From assembly GCA_049999765.1 (NCBI GenBank), contig JBNGIQ010005325.1, positions 1 to 29,784 of the forward strand: 29,784 bases of DNA, given 5' to 3'. This stretch comes from Phaeoceros laevis. Taxonomy: Eukaryota > Anthocerotophyta > Anthocerotopsida > Notothyladales. This document shows, in pieces, positions 8,793-18,531 of this stretch. Within the stretch, counting starts at the first letter, position 1, and every line of letters starts with the position of its first letter. The notes beneath the pieces are model-generated. The model was not told the origin of the DNA. It worked only from the letters and a program-made list of their open reading frames with translations, and did not search any database. Both the position numbers and the translations under genes were made by a program.

Positions 8793-11700
8793 ATGAGGAG
8801 CTGGAGCGTGCCTCTGAGGCAATGGATTCACACAAGCCGCACAGTCGAGCCCCGCAGTTGCTTAGCAGCCAAGCTGGGCATACCGGACAATAGCAGTGCA
8901 GTAGAGCGGCAAGCGTTGTTATGGAGGCAGTATTTTTTGGACCCCACATTGTGGTGGGACTGCAGGACGAACAAGAAGAGCGCCAGCTCTCCGGACTTCC
9001 GGCACAAGGAGTCCAAGGAGCCCCTATGGCTGAACAACTTCTACAAGCCTGACTGGGTGGATGCGCAGCTGACTGTGTTGGAGACGCCAATTGGAGGGTC
9101 TTGTCAACCTACATTGTTGCAGCATAATACTGGCGCTCCGACTGCGCAAGACTGCCAAGGGTACGCAACTGCTCAGGTGGTGAACGAATTGTGCGCGAAT
9201 GGGCAGTTAAGTCGAGCAGTTGACGCTTTGAGTGACTTGGCGGACACACAATGTCATGTGTCCCCTTCCCTCCTGTACAGAGTCATCCGCAGATGTGGGG
9301 CTGAGAAAAATGTCGTGTTGGGGCGACGACTTAATGAGCTCACTGTCAAACTTGGATACGTATCCAATGCATTTTTGGCAAACCATCTCTTGCGCATGTA
9401 TGCATGTCAGGGACGGTTACAGGAGGCAATGGAGGTGTTCAAGAGAGTGGCCAAACCTGATGTCTTCATGTGGTTCTCCATTATATCCGCACATGCCGAT
9501 CAGGGGAAACCCTGTGACGCCATTCAACTGTACAATGAGATGCGTAGGTCAGGTTTGGAGGCAGATAATCACGTTTTTGTCGCTGCACTGCAAGCTTGTG
9601 CAAGAGCGGAAGATGTGCAGTCGGGTAGGCAGGTGCACGCTGATGTGTTGGAGTGTGGCATCCAGCCTAACACTTTTGTTTTCAACTGCCTGGTAAACAT
9701 GTATGCAAAATGTGGGGAATTGGAAGTTGCACGCAGGGTTTTTGACAGCGTGGCCACAAAGGATGCAGTGACATGGAATTCCATGATTGCTGGGTATGCA
9801 AAGTGTGGCCAGTTGGAAAATGCACGCAAGCTGTTTGACAGTCTGGCCACAAAGGAGACGGTGACCTGGAACGCCATGATAAATGGGTATGCTGAGCACG
9901 GGCTCGGTCCTCAGGCGCTTGCATTGTATGCAAGGATGGAGCAGGAAGGCCTGATTTTAGCAGATCGTGTTACATATGTTTGCCTCCTGAAAGCTTGTGC
10001 AAGTGCTGGTGCTCTACAGCAGGGCAGGCAGCTGCATTCAGGGATTGTAAAGAGAGGACTACTTGAAGGTGATGTAGTACTGGGAACTTGTCTCGTAAAT
10101 ATGTATGCAAAGTGTGGGCAGTTGGAAGATGCACGCAGACTGTTTGACAGTCTGGCCAGAAGGGATGCTGTAGCATGGACTGCCATGATCAATGGGTATG
10201 CTGAGCACGGCCTCTGTCCCCAGGCGCTCATATTGTATGCAAGGATGGAGCAGGAAGGCCTGGCTCTAGCAGACAGTTTTACATTTGCTTCTCTCCTGAA
10301 GGCCTGTACAACTGCAGGTGCTCTACAGCAGGGCAGGCAGCTGCACTCAAGGATCGTGGAAAGAGGACTACTTGAAGGTGATGTAATACTGGGCACTTGT
10401 CTTATAGGTATGTATGCAAAATGTGGCCAGTTGGAAGATGCACGCAAAGTATTTGACAGTCTGGCCACAAGGGATGCAGTAGCATGGACAGCCATGATTA
10501 ATGGGTATGCTGAGCATGGGCTCTGTCCCCAGGCTCTCGCTTTGTATTCCAGGATGGAGCAGGAAGGCCATATTTTAGCGGACAGTTTTATATTTGCTTG
10601 CCTCTTGAAGGCTTGTACAAGTGCTGGCAATCTACTGCAGGGCAGGCAGCTGCACTCCTGTATCGTGGAAAGAGGACTACTTGAAGGTGACGTAGTACTG
10701 GGCACTTGTCTCGTAAATATGTATGCAAAGTGCGGCAAGGTTGAAGATGCACGGAAGCTGTTTGACAGTCTGACCACAAGGGATGCCGTAACATGGACTG
10801 CCATGATCAGTGGGTATGCTGAGCACGGGTTCAGTCTCAAGGCGCTCGCATTGTATGCAAGGATGGAGCAGGAAGGCCTAGTTTTAGCAGACAGTTTTAC
10901 GTTCGGTTGCCTCGTGAAGGCTTGTACAAGTGCTGGTGCTCTACAGCAGGGCAGGCAGCTGCACTTAAGGATCGTGGAAAGAGGACTACTCGAAGATGGA
11001 GTAGGACTGGGCAGTTGTCTCGTAGATATGTACGCGAAGTGTGGCCAGTTGGAAGATGCACGCAAGCTGTTTGACAGTTTGGCAACAAGGGATGCAGTAA
11101 CATGGACTGCCATGATTAATGGGTATGGTAGAAACAATGAAGGCCACAAGGCAACAGCCTGTTTCGAAGAGATGGTGCTGGCCGGTGTTCAGCCTAATGA
11201 CACTACGTTTACTTGCCTTCTTGTAGCATGCAGTCATGCGGGGCTCGTGAGTAAGGGTCGACAGTATTTTGATGCCATGGTGAAACAGCATGGCTTCCAC
11301 CCGACAAGTGAGCATTATGTGTGCATGGTTGATCTTCTTGGTCGGGCAGGTCATTTAGGGGAGGCAGAAAAGATGCTGAAATCAGCTGGATGTGAAAAAG
11401 ATGCTGTTGGGTTGATGTCATTGCTGACTGCTTGCAGGAGTCATGGTGATATAGAGCGGGGAACACAGTGTTTTGAAAGTCTTGTTGAGCTGGATCCTCA
11501 GACTGCCGCTGCATATGTCCTCATGGCCAGTATGTACGCACATGCAGATAGATGGGCGGATGTAGATAGAGTTGAAATGTTGAGAAAGGTAGTGGGAGCT
11601 AGCAAGAAACCTGCAGTGGCAGGCATTGAGGTGAGCAAGCAGGTGCACACATTCGTTGTGGGGGAAGAAAGGGGTGACCTTTCATGCAAGGTTCGGAGCA

Positions 11701-12008
11701 CAAATGAACGTTTGAAGGAGGAAGGGAACCATGTACCACACACCAAGCTGGTGTTGAAGCCCGTGTCTGAGAAGGAGAAGGAAGATCAGCTGTGTGGGCA
11801 TGCTGAGAAGCTAGCTTTGGCGTTTGGTTTGTTTAACACTCCGGATGGTACACCTTTGCTGGTAACTAAAAACCTGCGGATGTGTAGTGACTGCCACTCT
11901 TCCACCGAGATTATGTCAAAGGTGGAAAAGAGGGACATCGTTGTACGGGACGCACACCGTGTGCATCGATTCGTGGCAGGATCTTGTAGCTGTGAGGGCC
12001 GACATTGA
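8793..12008 (+). CDS. PPR editing factor B (PDF-PLS-E1-E2-DYW:KP)
   Basis: Complete 1071-residue intronless member of the array, likely an organellar RNA-binding editing protein. The start MRSWSVPLRQWIHTSR is the one conserved in A and C; a longer in-frame ORF begins at 8667 but its extra residues are not shared. Order: probable transit peptide (1 to about 40), PDF motif (43-97), PPR tract from about 157 with one early S-S pair and four 103-residue core units, P2-L2-S2, E1 (about 867-905), E2 (about 906-938), DYW-type domain (939-1071). The last has KPAVAGIEV in place of the usual PG-box start, HAE at 1003-1005 (zinc ligand and catalytic Glu), CSDC at 1031-1034, RVHRF and CSC near the end, and terminates EGRH instead of GDYW. 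By family knowledge, the KPAxA class is tied to U-to-C editing; the target is unknown. Confidence 0.95.
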   Translation: MRSWSVPLRQWIHTSRTVEPRSCLAAKLGIPDNSSAVERQALLWRQYFLDPTLWWDCRTNKKSASSPDFRHKESKEPLWLNNFYKPDWVDAQLTVLETPIGGSCQPTLLQHNTGAPTAQDCQGYATAQVVNELCANGQLSRAVDALSDLADTQCHVSPSLLYRVIRRCGAEKNVVLGRRLNELTVKLGYVSNAFLANHLLRMYACQGRLQEAMEVFKRVAKPDVFMWFSIISAHADQGKPCDAIQLYNEMRRSGLEADNHVFVAALQACARAEDVQSGRQVHADVLECGIQPNTFVFNCLVNMYAKCGELEVARRVFDSVATKDAVTWNSMIAGYAKCGQLENARKLFDSLATKETVTWNAMINGYAEHGLGPQALALYARMEQEGLILADRVTYVCLLKACASAGALQQGRQLHSGIVKRGLLEGDVVLGTCLVNMYAKCGQLEDARRLFDSLARRDAVAWTAMINGYAEHGLCPQALILYARMEQEGLALADSFTFASLLKACTTAGALQQGRQLHSRIVERGLLEGDVILGTCLIGMYAKCGQLEDARKVFDSLATRDAVAWTAMINGYAEHGLCPQALALYSRMEQEGHILADSFIFACLLKACTSAGNLLQGRQLHSCIVERGLLEGDVVLGTCLVNMYAKCGKVEDARKLFDSLTTRDAVTWTAMISGYAEHGFSLKALALYARMEQEGLVLADSFTFGCLVKACTSAGALQQGRQLHLRIVERGLLEDGVGLGSCLVDMYAKCGQLEDARKLFDSLATRDAVTWTAMINGYGRNNEGHKATACFEEMVLAGVQPNDTTFTCLLVACSHAGLVSKGRQYFDAMVKQHGFHPTSEHYVCMVDLLGRAGHLGEAEKMLKSAGCEKDAVGLMSLLTACRSHGDIERGTQCFESLVELDPQTAAAYVLMASMYAHADRWADVDRVEMLRKVVGASKKPAVAGIEVSKQVHTFVVGEERGDLSCKVRSTNERLKEEGNHVPHTKLVLKPVSEKEKEDQLCGHAEKLALAFGLFNTPDGTPLLVTKNLRMCSDCHSSTEIMSKVEKRDIVVRDAHRVHRFVAGSCSCEGRH

Positions 12009-13034
12009 GCGAGAAGAAAATTCCCAACTGAATTAGTTTAACCACCTGCCTGCTGTTGGTCACGCACTAGGCAAAGGTTACTCAGGTAGCCATTCAAAGT
12101 TGCTGAGGGTGCGTGTCCAAAAATCTCCACTAGGACTTCAGACTGTGGCAAGGGACTTCATAGTGTAGAAACGGCAAAGGCAAACTTGGAGGGAGGCATG
12201 TTTCCGGATCCATGTAAGCGGACAGCCATGAGCTGATAGCTTCTGATGAGATCCCGACAAGTTGTTGACCTCAAAACGAGGATACCAAAACTTGTACTTC
12301 AGAACCCAAACTGTTAAATCGTTTGAGCGAGATTCATCAGATATGTGCTCGTTCGCTGGTGACTATTGATTTATCTTCCTCCTCTGAGATAGTCAAGTCC
12401 TTTCCTTTCATGCATTCTCAGCCTGTGACCAGTGATGGCTGTTATGTGGAAGCTGATGTGAGTGCTGCATACATTGTGTTCTTAACAGGGACAGAAGTTT
12501 ATTTTGTTATTTATCCTGCATCACCTCTGGCCCCTTCAAAATCCACATCACCCACCAGTCTGTAGCCTGCCCTTCGTGATCGGTCATGATGGGTCGAATT
12601 GTGTCAGCATCAATTACAGCAGCGCCTGGGTGCATCCATTCACTTTTGATCTGGTACACTAGCAAAGAAGAGGAGGGTATCAGACCCAGGTCTCAAAGGC
12701 ACACATCAAGACATGCGTATTGTAAAATCGTACCATCAGGGCTTCCCAGGCCTGTGAGCACGATGAGTTGGGACTCGGGAGCACCACAGTTTCATTGCAA
12801 CTGTTAAGCCTCGTACTGAAATTGTTGCTCAGAATCTGCAGCTCCTAGAATGGTCCAATACAGTAAGTAGAATATGCCACCACCTGCCCTAAAATGTTGG
12901 GCGGTGTCTGGGATGCAGGCTGCTGCTGGTTCTCTATTATTAATCTGAACACTCGGCAGTTGGTCATATCAGGTAGAAAACCACATGTGAATTCAAGGTA
13001 CGAAGTGTTTTCTGGATCTGCTTAGAGCTAGGAG
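12009..13034. other. Intergenic stretch between PPR genes B and C
   Basis: About 12009-12240 is the 3' flank of gene B and is similar to the flank of gene C (16409-16620), for example AGGACTTCA-ACTGTGGCAA and GGATCCATG-AAGCGGAC against GGTCCATGGGAGCGGAC. The remainder has short ORFs at 12323-12565 and 12586-12807. I do not recognise either, they lack exon-like context, and I leave them uncalled. No RNA gene or clear transposon terminus is visible. Confidence 0.5.
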
Positions 13035-13279
13035 CCCGGCAGTGGGTAGATCAAGAGTGGCAGCGGCGACGGAGGCTACCATCTTTGCTCCACATGCAAT
13101 GGCGCGCACCGCTAACGCGATGCAGCATCAATAGTCTTGGCTTGCAAACAGCTGGTAGGCATGCCCGCTGGACTGCTACTACCGAAAAACCCTGCAATTG
13201 CTCCACCCACAATTGCGCACCACCAACGGGATGCAGCATCAGCGGGTTTGGACGGCAACAGCTGGGGGCCAGCACAACA
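13035..13279 (+). repeat. Duplicated 5' leader, copy C
   Basis: Homologous to the leaders of A and B. In this copy the frame upstream of the chosen ATG happens to stay open to 13085, but that extension is broken in the other copies, so it is not a conserved N-terminus. Confidence 0.75.
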
Positions 13280-16200
13280 ATGAGGAGCTGGAGCGCGCCT
13301 CAGAGGCTATGGATTCACACAAGCCGCACATTCGTGCCCTGCAGTGGCTTAGCAGCCAAGCTAGGCATACCGGACAATAGCAGTGCAGTAGAGCGGCAAG
13401 CGTTTTTGTGGAGGCAGTATTTCTTGGACCCCACATTGTGGTGGGACTGCAGGACGAACAAGACGACCGCCCACTGTCCCGACTTCAGGCACAAGCAGTC
13501 CAAGGAGCGCCTCTGGCTGAACAACTTCTACAAGCCTGACTGGGTGGATGCGCAGCTCACTGTGTTGGAGACGGGGATTGGACGGTCTGGTCAGCCTAAC
13601 CCCTTGTTGCACCATAACGCTGGCGCACAGACGGCGCCAGAGTGCCAAGTGTACGCACCTGCTCAGACAGTGAACGAACTGTGTGCGAATGGTCAGTTAA
13701 GTCGAGCAGTGGACGCTTTGAGTGACTTAGCCCACACACAATGTCGTGTGTCCCCTTCCCTCCTGTACAGAGTCATCCGCAGATGCGGGGCTGAGAAAAA
13801 TCTCGTGTTGGGGAGACGACTTGATGATCTCACTGTTAAGCTTGGATACGGATCCAATGCATTTTTGGGAAACCATCTCTTGCGCATGTATGCATGTCAA
13901 GACCGATTACAGGAGGCAATGCAGGTATTCAAAAGAGTGGCCAAACCAAATGTCTTCATGTGGTTCTCCATTATATCAGCACATGTCGAACAGGGGAAAC
14001 CCAGTGACGCTATTCAACTGTACAACGAGATGCGCAGCTCAGGTTTGGAGGGAGACGGTCACGTTTTTGTGGCTGCCCTGCAAGCTTGTGCAAGAGCGGA
14101 CGATGTGGAATCTGGCAGGCAGGTGCATGCCGATGTGTTGGAGAGTGGCATTCAGCCTAACTCTTTTCTTTGCAACTGCCTGGTGGCCATGTATGCAAAA
14201 TGTGGGGAATTGGAAGACGCACGCAAAGTATTTGACAGTCTGTCCACAAGGGATACGGTAACATGGACTGCAATGATAAATGGGTATGCTGAGCATGGGC
14301 TCGGTTCCCAAGCACTCACATTGTATGCAAGGATGGAGCAGGAAGGCCTGGTTTTAGCAAACAGTGTTACGTTTATTTGCCTGCTGAAGGCTTGTACAAG
14401 TGCTGGTGCTCTACAACAGGGCAAGCAGCTGCACTCAGGGATCGTGGAAAGAGGACTACTTGAAGGTGACGTAGTACTGGGCAATTGTCTCGTAAATATG
14501 TATGCTAAGTGTGGGCAGTTGGAAGATGCACGCAAGCTGTTTGACAGTCTGGCCACAAGGGATGCTGTAACATGGACTGCCATGATTAATGGGTATGCTG
14601 AGCACGGGCTCGCTTCCCAGGCGCTCGCATTGTATGCAAGGATGGAGCAGGAAGGCCTGATGTTAGCAGATAGTGTAACGCTTTCTTGCCTCCTGAAGGC
14701 TTGTGCAAGTGATGGTGCTCTACAGCAGGGCAGGCATCTGCATTCAGGGATCGTAAAACGAGGACTGCTTGAAGGTGACACAGTGCTAGGCAATTGCCTC
14801 GTAAATATGTATGCAAAATGTGGCCAGTTGGAAGATGCACTCAAAGTGTTTGACAGTCTGTCCCCAAGGGATACTGTAACATGGAATGCCATGATAAATG
14901 GGTACACTGAGCATGGGCTCGGTCCCCATGCGCTCGCATTTTATGCAAGGATGGAGCAGGAAGGCCTGATTTTAGCAGACAGTTTTACGTTTGCTTGCCT
15001 GCTGAAGGCTTGTACAAGTGCTGGTGCTCTTCAGCAGGGTAGGCAGCTGCACTCAAGAATCGTGGAAAGAGGACTACTTCACGGTGACGTAGTACTGGGC
15101 ACTTGCCTCGTAAATATGTATGCAAAGTATGGCGAGTTGGAAGATGCACGTAAGTTGTTTGACAGTCTGGCCACAAGGGATGCGGTAACATGGACTGCCA
15201 TGATTAATGGGTATGCTGAGCACGGGCTCTGTTTCCAGGCGCTCATATTGTATGCAAGGATGGAGCAGGAAGGCCTGATTTTAGCAGACAGTTTTACTTT
15301 TGGTTGCCTAGTGAAGGCTTGTACAAGTGCAGGTGCTCTACAACAGGGCAGGCAGCTGCACTCAAGGATCGTGGAAAGATGCCTACTTGAAGGTGACGTA
15401 GCACTGGGCACTTGTCTCGTAAATATGTATGCAAAGTGTGGCCAGTTGGAAGATGCACGCAAAGTGTTTGACAGTCTTCCCACCAGAAAGGATGCGGGTA
15501 CATGGAATGCCTTGATTAATGGGTATGGTAGAAACAATGAAGGCCACAATGCTGCAGCTTGTTTCGAAGAGATGATGCTGGCTGGTATTCAGCCTGATGA
15601 CACCACCTTTACTTGCCTTCTTGTAGCATGCAGTCATGCGGGGCTCGTGAGTAAGGGTCGACAGTATTTTGATGCCATGGTGAAACAGCATGGCCTCCAC
15701 CCGACAAGTGAGCATTATGTGTGCATGGTTGATCTTCTTGGTCGGGCAGGCCATTTAGGGGAGGCAGAGGAGATGCTGAAATCAGCCGGATGTGAAAAAG
15801 ATGCTGTTGGGTTGACGTCATTGCTGACTGCTTGCAGGAGTCATGGTGATATAGAGCGGGGAACACGGTGTTTTGAAACTCTTGTTGAGCTGGATCCTCA
15901 GCACGCCTCTGCATATGTGCTTATGGCCAATATGTACGCAGATGCAGATAGGTGGGCGGATGTAGATAGAATCGAAAGGTTGAGAAAGTTGGCACGAGCT
16001 CACAAGAAACCTGCAGTGGCAGGCATTGAGGTGAACAAGCAGGTGCATACATTTGTTGTGGGGGAAGAAAGGGGTGACCTTTCATGCAAGGTGCGAAGCA
16101 CAAATGAACGTTCCAAGGGGGAGGTGAACCATGTACCACAAACCAAGCTGGTGCTGAAGCCAGTGTCTGAGAAGGAGAAGGAAGATCAGCTGTGTGGGCA

Positions 16201-16408
16201 TGCTGAGAAGCTAGCTTTGGCGTTTGGTCTCTTGAACACTCCCGATGGCACACCTCTTCTGGTAACTAAAAACCTGCGGATGTGCAGTGATTGCCACTCT
16301 TCCACCGAGATTATGTCAAGGGTTGAAAAGAGAGACATCGTTGTACGGGACGCTCATCGTGTGCATCGATTCGAGGCAGGGTCCTGTAGCTGTAAGGGTC
16401 GACGTTGA
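13280..16408 (+). CDS. PPR editing factor C (PDF-PLS-E1-E2-DYW:KP)
   Basis: Complete 1042-residue intronless paralogue of A and B. The start (MRSWSAPQRLWIHTSR) is set by conservation. PDF motif at residues 43-97 (13406-13570). It has four core 103-residue PPR units and lacks the extra 31-residue S repeat that A and B carry after the first MYAKCG repeat. The last S repeat before P2 has one extra residue (PTRKD, 15478-15492). The DYW-type domain occupies 16007-16405 with KPAVAGIEV, GHAEKLALAFG, CSDC and a C-terminus KGRR, again not DYW. PPR specificity positions differ from A and B at many repeats, so it should bind a different RNA. Likely organellar by its N-terminus and family; no target can be read directly. 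Confidence 0.95.
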   Translation: MRSWSAPQRLWIHTSRTFVPCSGLAAKLGIPDNSSAVERQAFLWRQYFLDPTLWWDCRTNKTTAHCPDFRHKQSKERLWLNNFYKPDWVDAQLTVLETGIGRSGQPNPLLHHNAGAQTAPECQVYAPAQTVNELCANGQLSRAVDALSDLAHTQCRVSPSLLYRVIRRCGAEKNLVLGRRLDDLTVKLGYGSNAFLGNHLLRMYACQDRLQEAMQVFKRVAKPNVFMWFSIISAHVEQGKPSDAIQLYNEMRSSGLEGDGHVFVAALQACARADDVESGRQVHADVLESGIQPNSFLCNCLVAMYAKCGELEDARKVFDSLSTRDTVTWTAMINGYAEHGLGSQALTLYARMEQEGLVLANSVTFICLLKACTSAGALQQGKQLHSGIVERGLLEGDVVLGNCLVNMYAKCGQLEDARKLFDSLATRDAVTWTAMINGYAEHGLASQALALYARMEQEGLMLADSVTLSCLLKACASDGALQQGRHLHSGIVKRGLLEGDTVLGNCLVNMYAKCGQLEDALKVFDSLSPRDTVTWNAMINGYTEHGLGPHALAFYARMEQEGLILADSFTFACLLKACTSAGALQQGRQLHSRIVERGLLHGDVVLGTCLVNMYAKYGELEDARKLFDSLATRDAVTWTAMINGYAEHGLCFQALILYARMEQEGLILADSFTFGCLVKACTSAGALQQGRQLHSRIVERCLLEGDVALGTCLVNMYAKCGQLEDARKVFDSLPTRKDAGTWNALINGYGRNNEGHNAAACFEEMMLAGIQPDDTTFTCLLVACSHAGLVSKGRQYFDAMVKQHGLHPTSEHYVCMVDLLGRAGHLGEAEEMLKSAGCEKDAVGLTSLLTACRSHGDIERGTRCFETLVELDPQHASAYVLMANMYADADRWADVDRIERLRKLARAHKKPAVAGIEVNKQVHTFVVGEERGDLSCKVRSTNERSKGEVNHVPQTKLVLKPVSEKEKEDQLCGHAEKLALAFGLLNTPDGTPLLVTKNLRMCSDCHSSTEIMSRVEKRDIVVRDAHRVHRFEAGSCSCKGRR

Positions 16409-18430
16409 GTGAGAACTGAAAGAATTCCACCACCTGCCTGCTTTGTCCAGTCGGCGGGTTTGGTACAGTGGCACTCGCACTGTGCAGTGGTCAGGGTAGC
16501 CCTTTAAAATGGCTGACGGTGTGACTGTCCAAGAACTCCTCCAGGACTTCATACTGTGGCAATGGGAGAGGCCAAGTGGGAGGTAGGCCTGGTTCGGGGT
16601 CCATGGGAGCGGACGATGCTGCTAAATTGTGCTGTGGCGGCATGGGGGGGCATGAGTGCAGCGGGCTGCTGGCTCTCAGTATTTTGTGCAGTCCATACAT
16701 ATGCTTGGGAGAAGGGTTGTCAGCTCTTCAATATTGAAACTAACCAAATTGCAAACTGGGTACCTACGCAGCCAGCCCCGCCGTTGAGAGCCCACAGCGG
16801 CTTGCCAGCCTGCGCCTTGCAACAACCCACCCTGGCCTCCTGCAGCAGCCTGACCCACCCCCGTTACGTTTTTCCATCAATCAGGTTGGGTGCCGCATCC
16901 AGGATGCTCTTCGTTAGCTCGCTCGTACAAAACTACCCATGTAAGTAGTGACTCGGGAACCCTTGGACGCTCTCTTTCGTACATTTAAAGCAATAAACAT
17001 ACACATACATTCAGAAAAGCCAGCGAAGTGCTTTTCTTGCAGTTTTTAGGGCTACCCTAAATTGGCCGTTGCAAAGTACGGCCTCAAATTGCGTTGGCAC
17101 TCAAATTGCGTTGGCACGTGCGGCGGAGATGTGAAACCACTCGCCCGACCCTCAAAATGACTGGACATCCATGTCACCCCAAAACTTCAACGTTTTATGA
17201 GTCGACCATTTTTTCCGCAACGCCCTGGAAGTCATGACCACGTTTTAGAGGGAGTCACACCATTTTTCCCCCAACACTCTGAAAGTCACGACCACCTGAA
17301 CCCTCGAACGGGCAGTGTCCGCCTCGATTTGATGTGGAGTACAAGGTCGATGAGGCCGCTCTTGAACTGCGTTTGAGAGTGTCTCTAGCCAAGTCTAAAA
17401 CGGGCCATATATTAGTGGAAGCAGAATTCCTTATATTTCATATGTTAGCAATGTATGAACACAAAGTCCCACACAGGATCGTATGGTGAATTGATCTATG
17501 AATTGATATATGAATAGTAAATGATTGCCTACATGCTCTTGACTGAACACTATGCAAATCTTGGGCTTATGTCAAGGAAGGAAGAAGCACTCCAATACAA
17601 CAATGAGGAAAGAAAGATAACTTTATAAACAGAGGCCATGAGCCACTAGATTTTTGAGATGCATAGATAACTTGACACATGAAAGCATGTAACATAAGGG
17701 AGTCACCATAAAAAAAACAAAAAGAAAACAAACATGATCATTCTTGGACAAGATTTTCATCACTTTGGAAAGGTCTTTGTCCTGTGAATTTAAAACAAAC
17801 ACCTAAATCATCCCAAAAGCTGTGGAGAGGAAAGAAACAAGAAACTATGTGGCATACCCATAAGGAAAGAATCAAGAAGCTATGTGGCATACCCATGAGC
17901 GTACCTTTGCATCAACATGCGCACTTCTTGAAAGCTGGGGTGCACTTTTGGCTTGCGCTATTCCTAATATCGTCAACGAAAGAGAGGACAGGGAGGTGCA
18001 TTCCTTATTCACTCCATAGCACCATTCCTTATTCACTCCATAGCACCGATCTTGTTGGACCACGCTCTCTTTGCATGTATATCGTTGTCCATGTATTTGA
18101 TTATAATGACTCGATTTTTTATCATAATATGACTGGTAAAAATCCACTGCCCTTGGTGGTGAGTAGGACGTAGAGCTCAGGACTCGACCTCACATGAGTG
18201 CGACCTGAGTTCCACTCTTCTTCCCCACATTTTGCTTCCCAACCATGAACCCACAATATCCAGCACTCCGTCTTGTGCCTGCAAAATCCCATTAGAAATC
18301 CTACATTCTCCGTCACTCTTGGTAGCCAAATGGTAGCCAAACGCTTCTCGCCCAACCGAACACCACGAATAAACTTGTTGTTCTTTCTTGTGTGGTCTAC
18401 ACTCAAAGCACTGTTAATAGAACTTTTTCC
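16409..18430. other. Intergenic region with short tandem duplications
   Basis: About 16409-16620 is the 3' flank of PPR gene C, and an AATAAA at 16992-16997 could serve as its poly(A) signal. Young tandem duplications follow: an exact 17-bp pair (17084-17100 and 17101-17117), an imperfect unit of about 53 bp around 17199-17303, an imperfect 35-bp pair around 17829-17898, and a 24-bp pair (18001-18024 and 18025-18048). None of the short ORFs resembles a known protein. The middle is AT-rich. Confidence 0.6.
16992..16997 (+). terminator. Candidate poly(A) signal for PPR gene C
   Basis: AATAAA lies 584 bp after the stop of gene C in an AT-rich stretch. It is the nearest canonical hexamer I found; plants often use weaker signals, so this is tentative. 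Confidence 0.25.
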
Positions 18431-18531
18431 CTCCGTGACCATGCCGTTCGCTGCTGCCGGATGGTGCAAGCATTACTCGGCCTACCATTCTCCGTCCGTG
18501 ACCCCCTTCGCTTCTGCCGGAGGGTGCAAGC
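18431..18531. repeat. Imperfect duplication of the 3' coding end
   Basis: Two copies with a period of about 60 bp: 18431-18471 and 18494-18531 share CCGTGACC-TTCGCT-CTGCCGGA-GGTGCAAGC. On the minus strand the second copy encodes the tail LHPPAEAKGVTDGEW of the gene at 18482-19645. The first copy lies past its stop and would read LHHPAAANGMVTEGK. One of them is a duplicate of the terminal codons. Confidence 0.75.

Noticed and set aside
9911-11149. A 412-codon minus-strand ORF, and similar ones opposite all three PPR genes
   Set aside because: The 309-bp repeat is a multiple of three and its codon use keeps the antisense frame open. The product is a repetitive low-quality sequence that only mirrors the PPR units.
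12323-12807. Two plus-strand ORFs between PPR genes B and C
   Set aside because: No recognisable domain, no conservation near the other copies, and lengths expected by chance.
5500-15500. CRISPR-like or satellite array
   Set aside because: The regular 309-bp repeats are coding PPR triplets with protein-level conservation.
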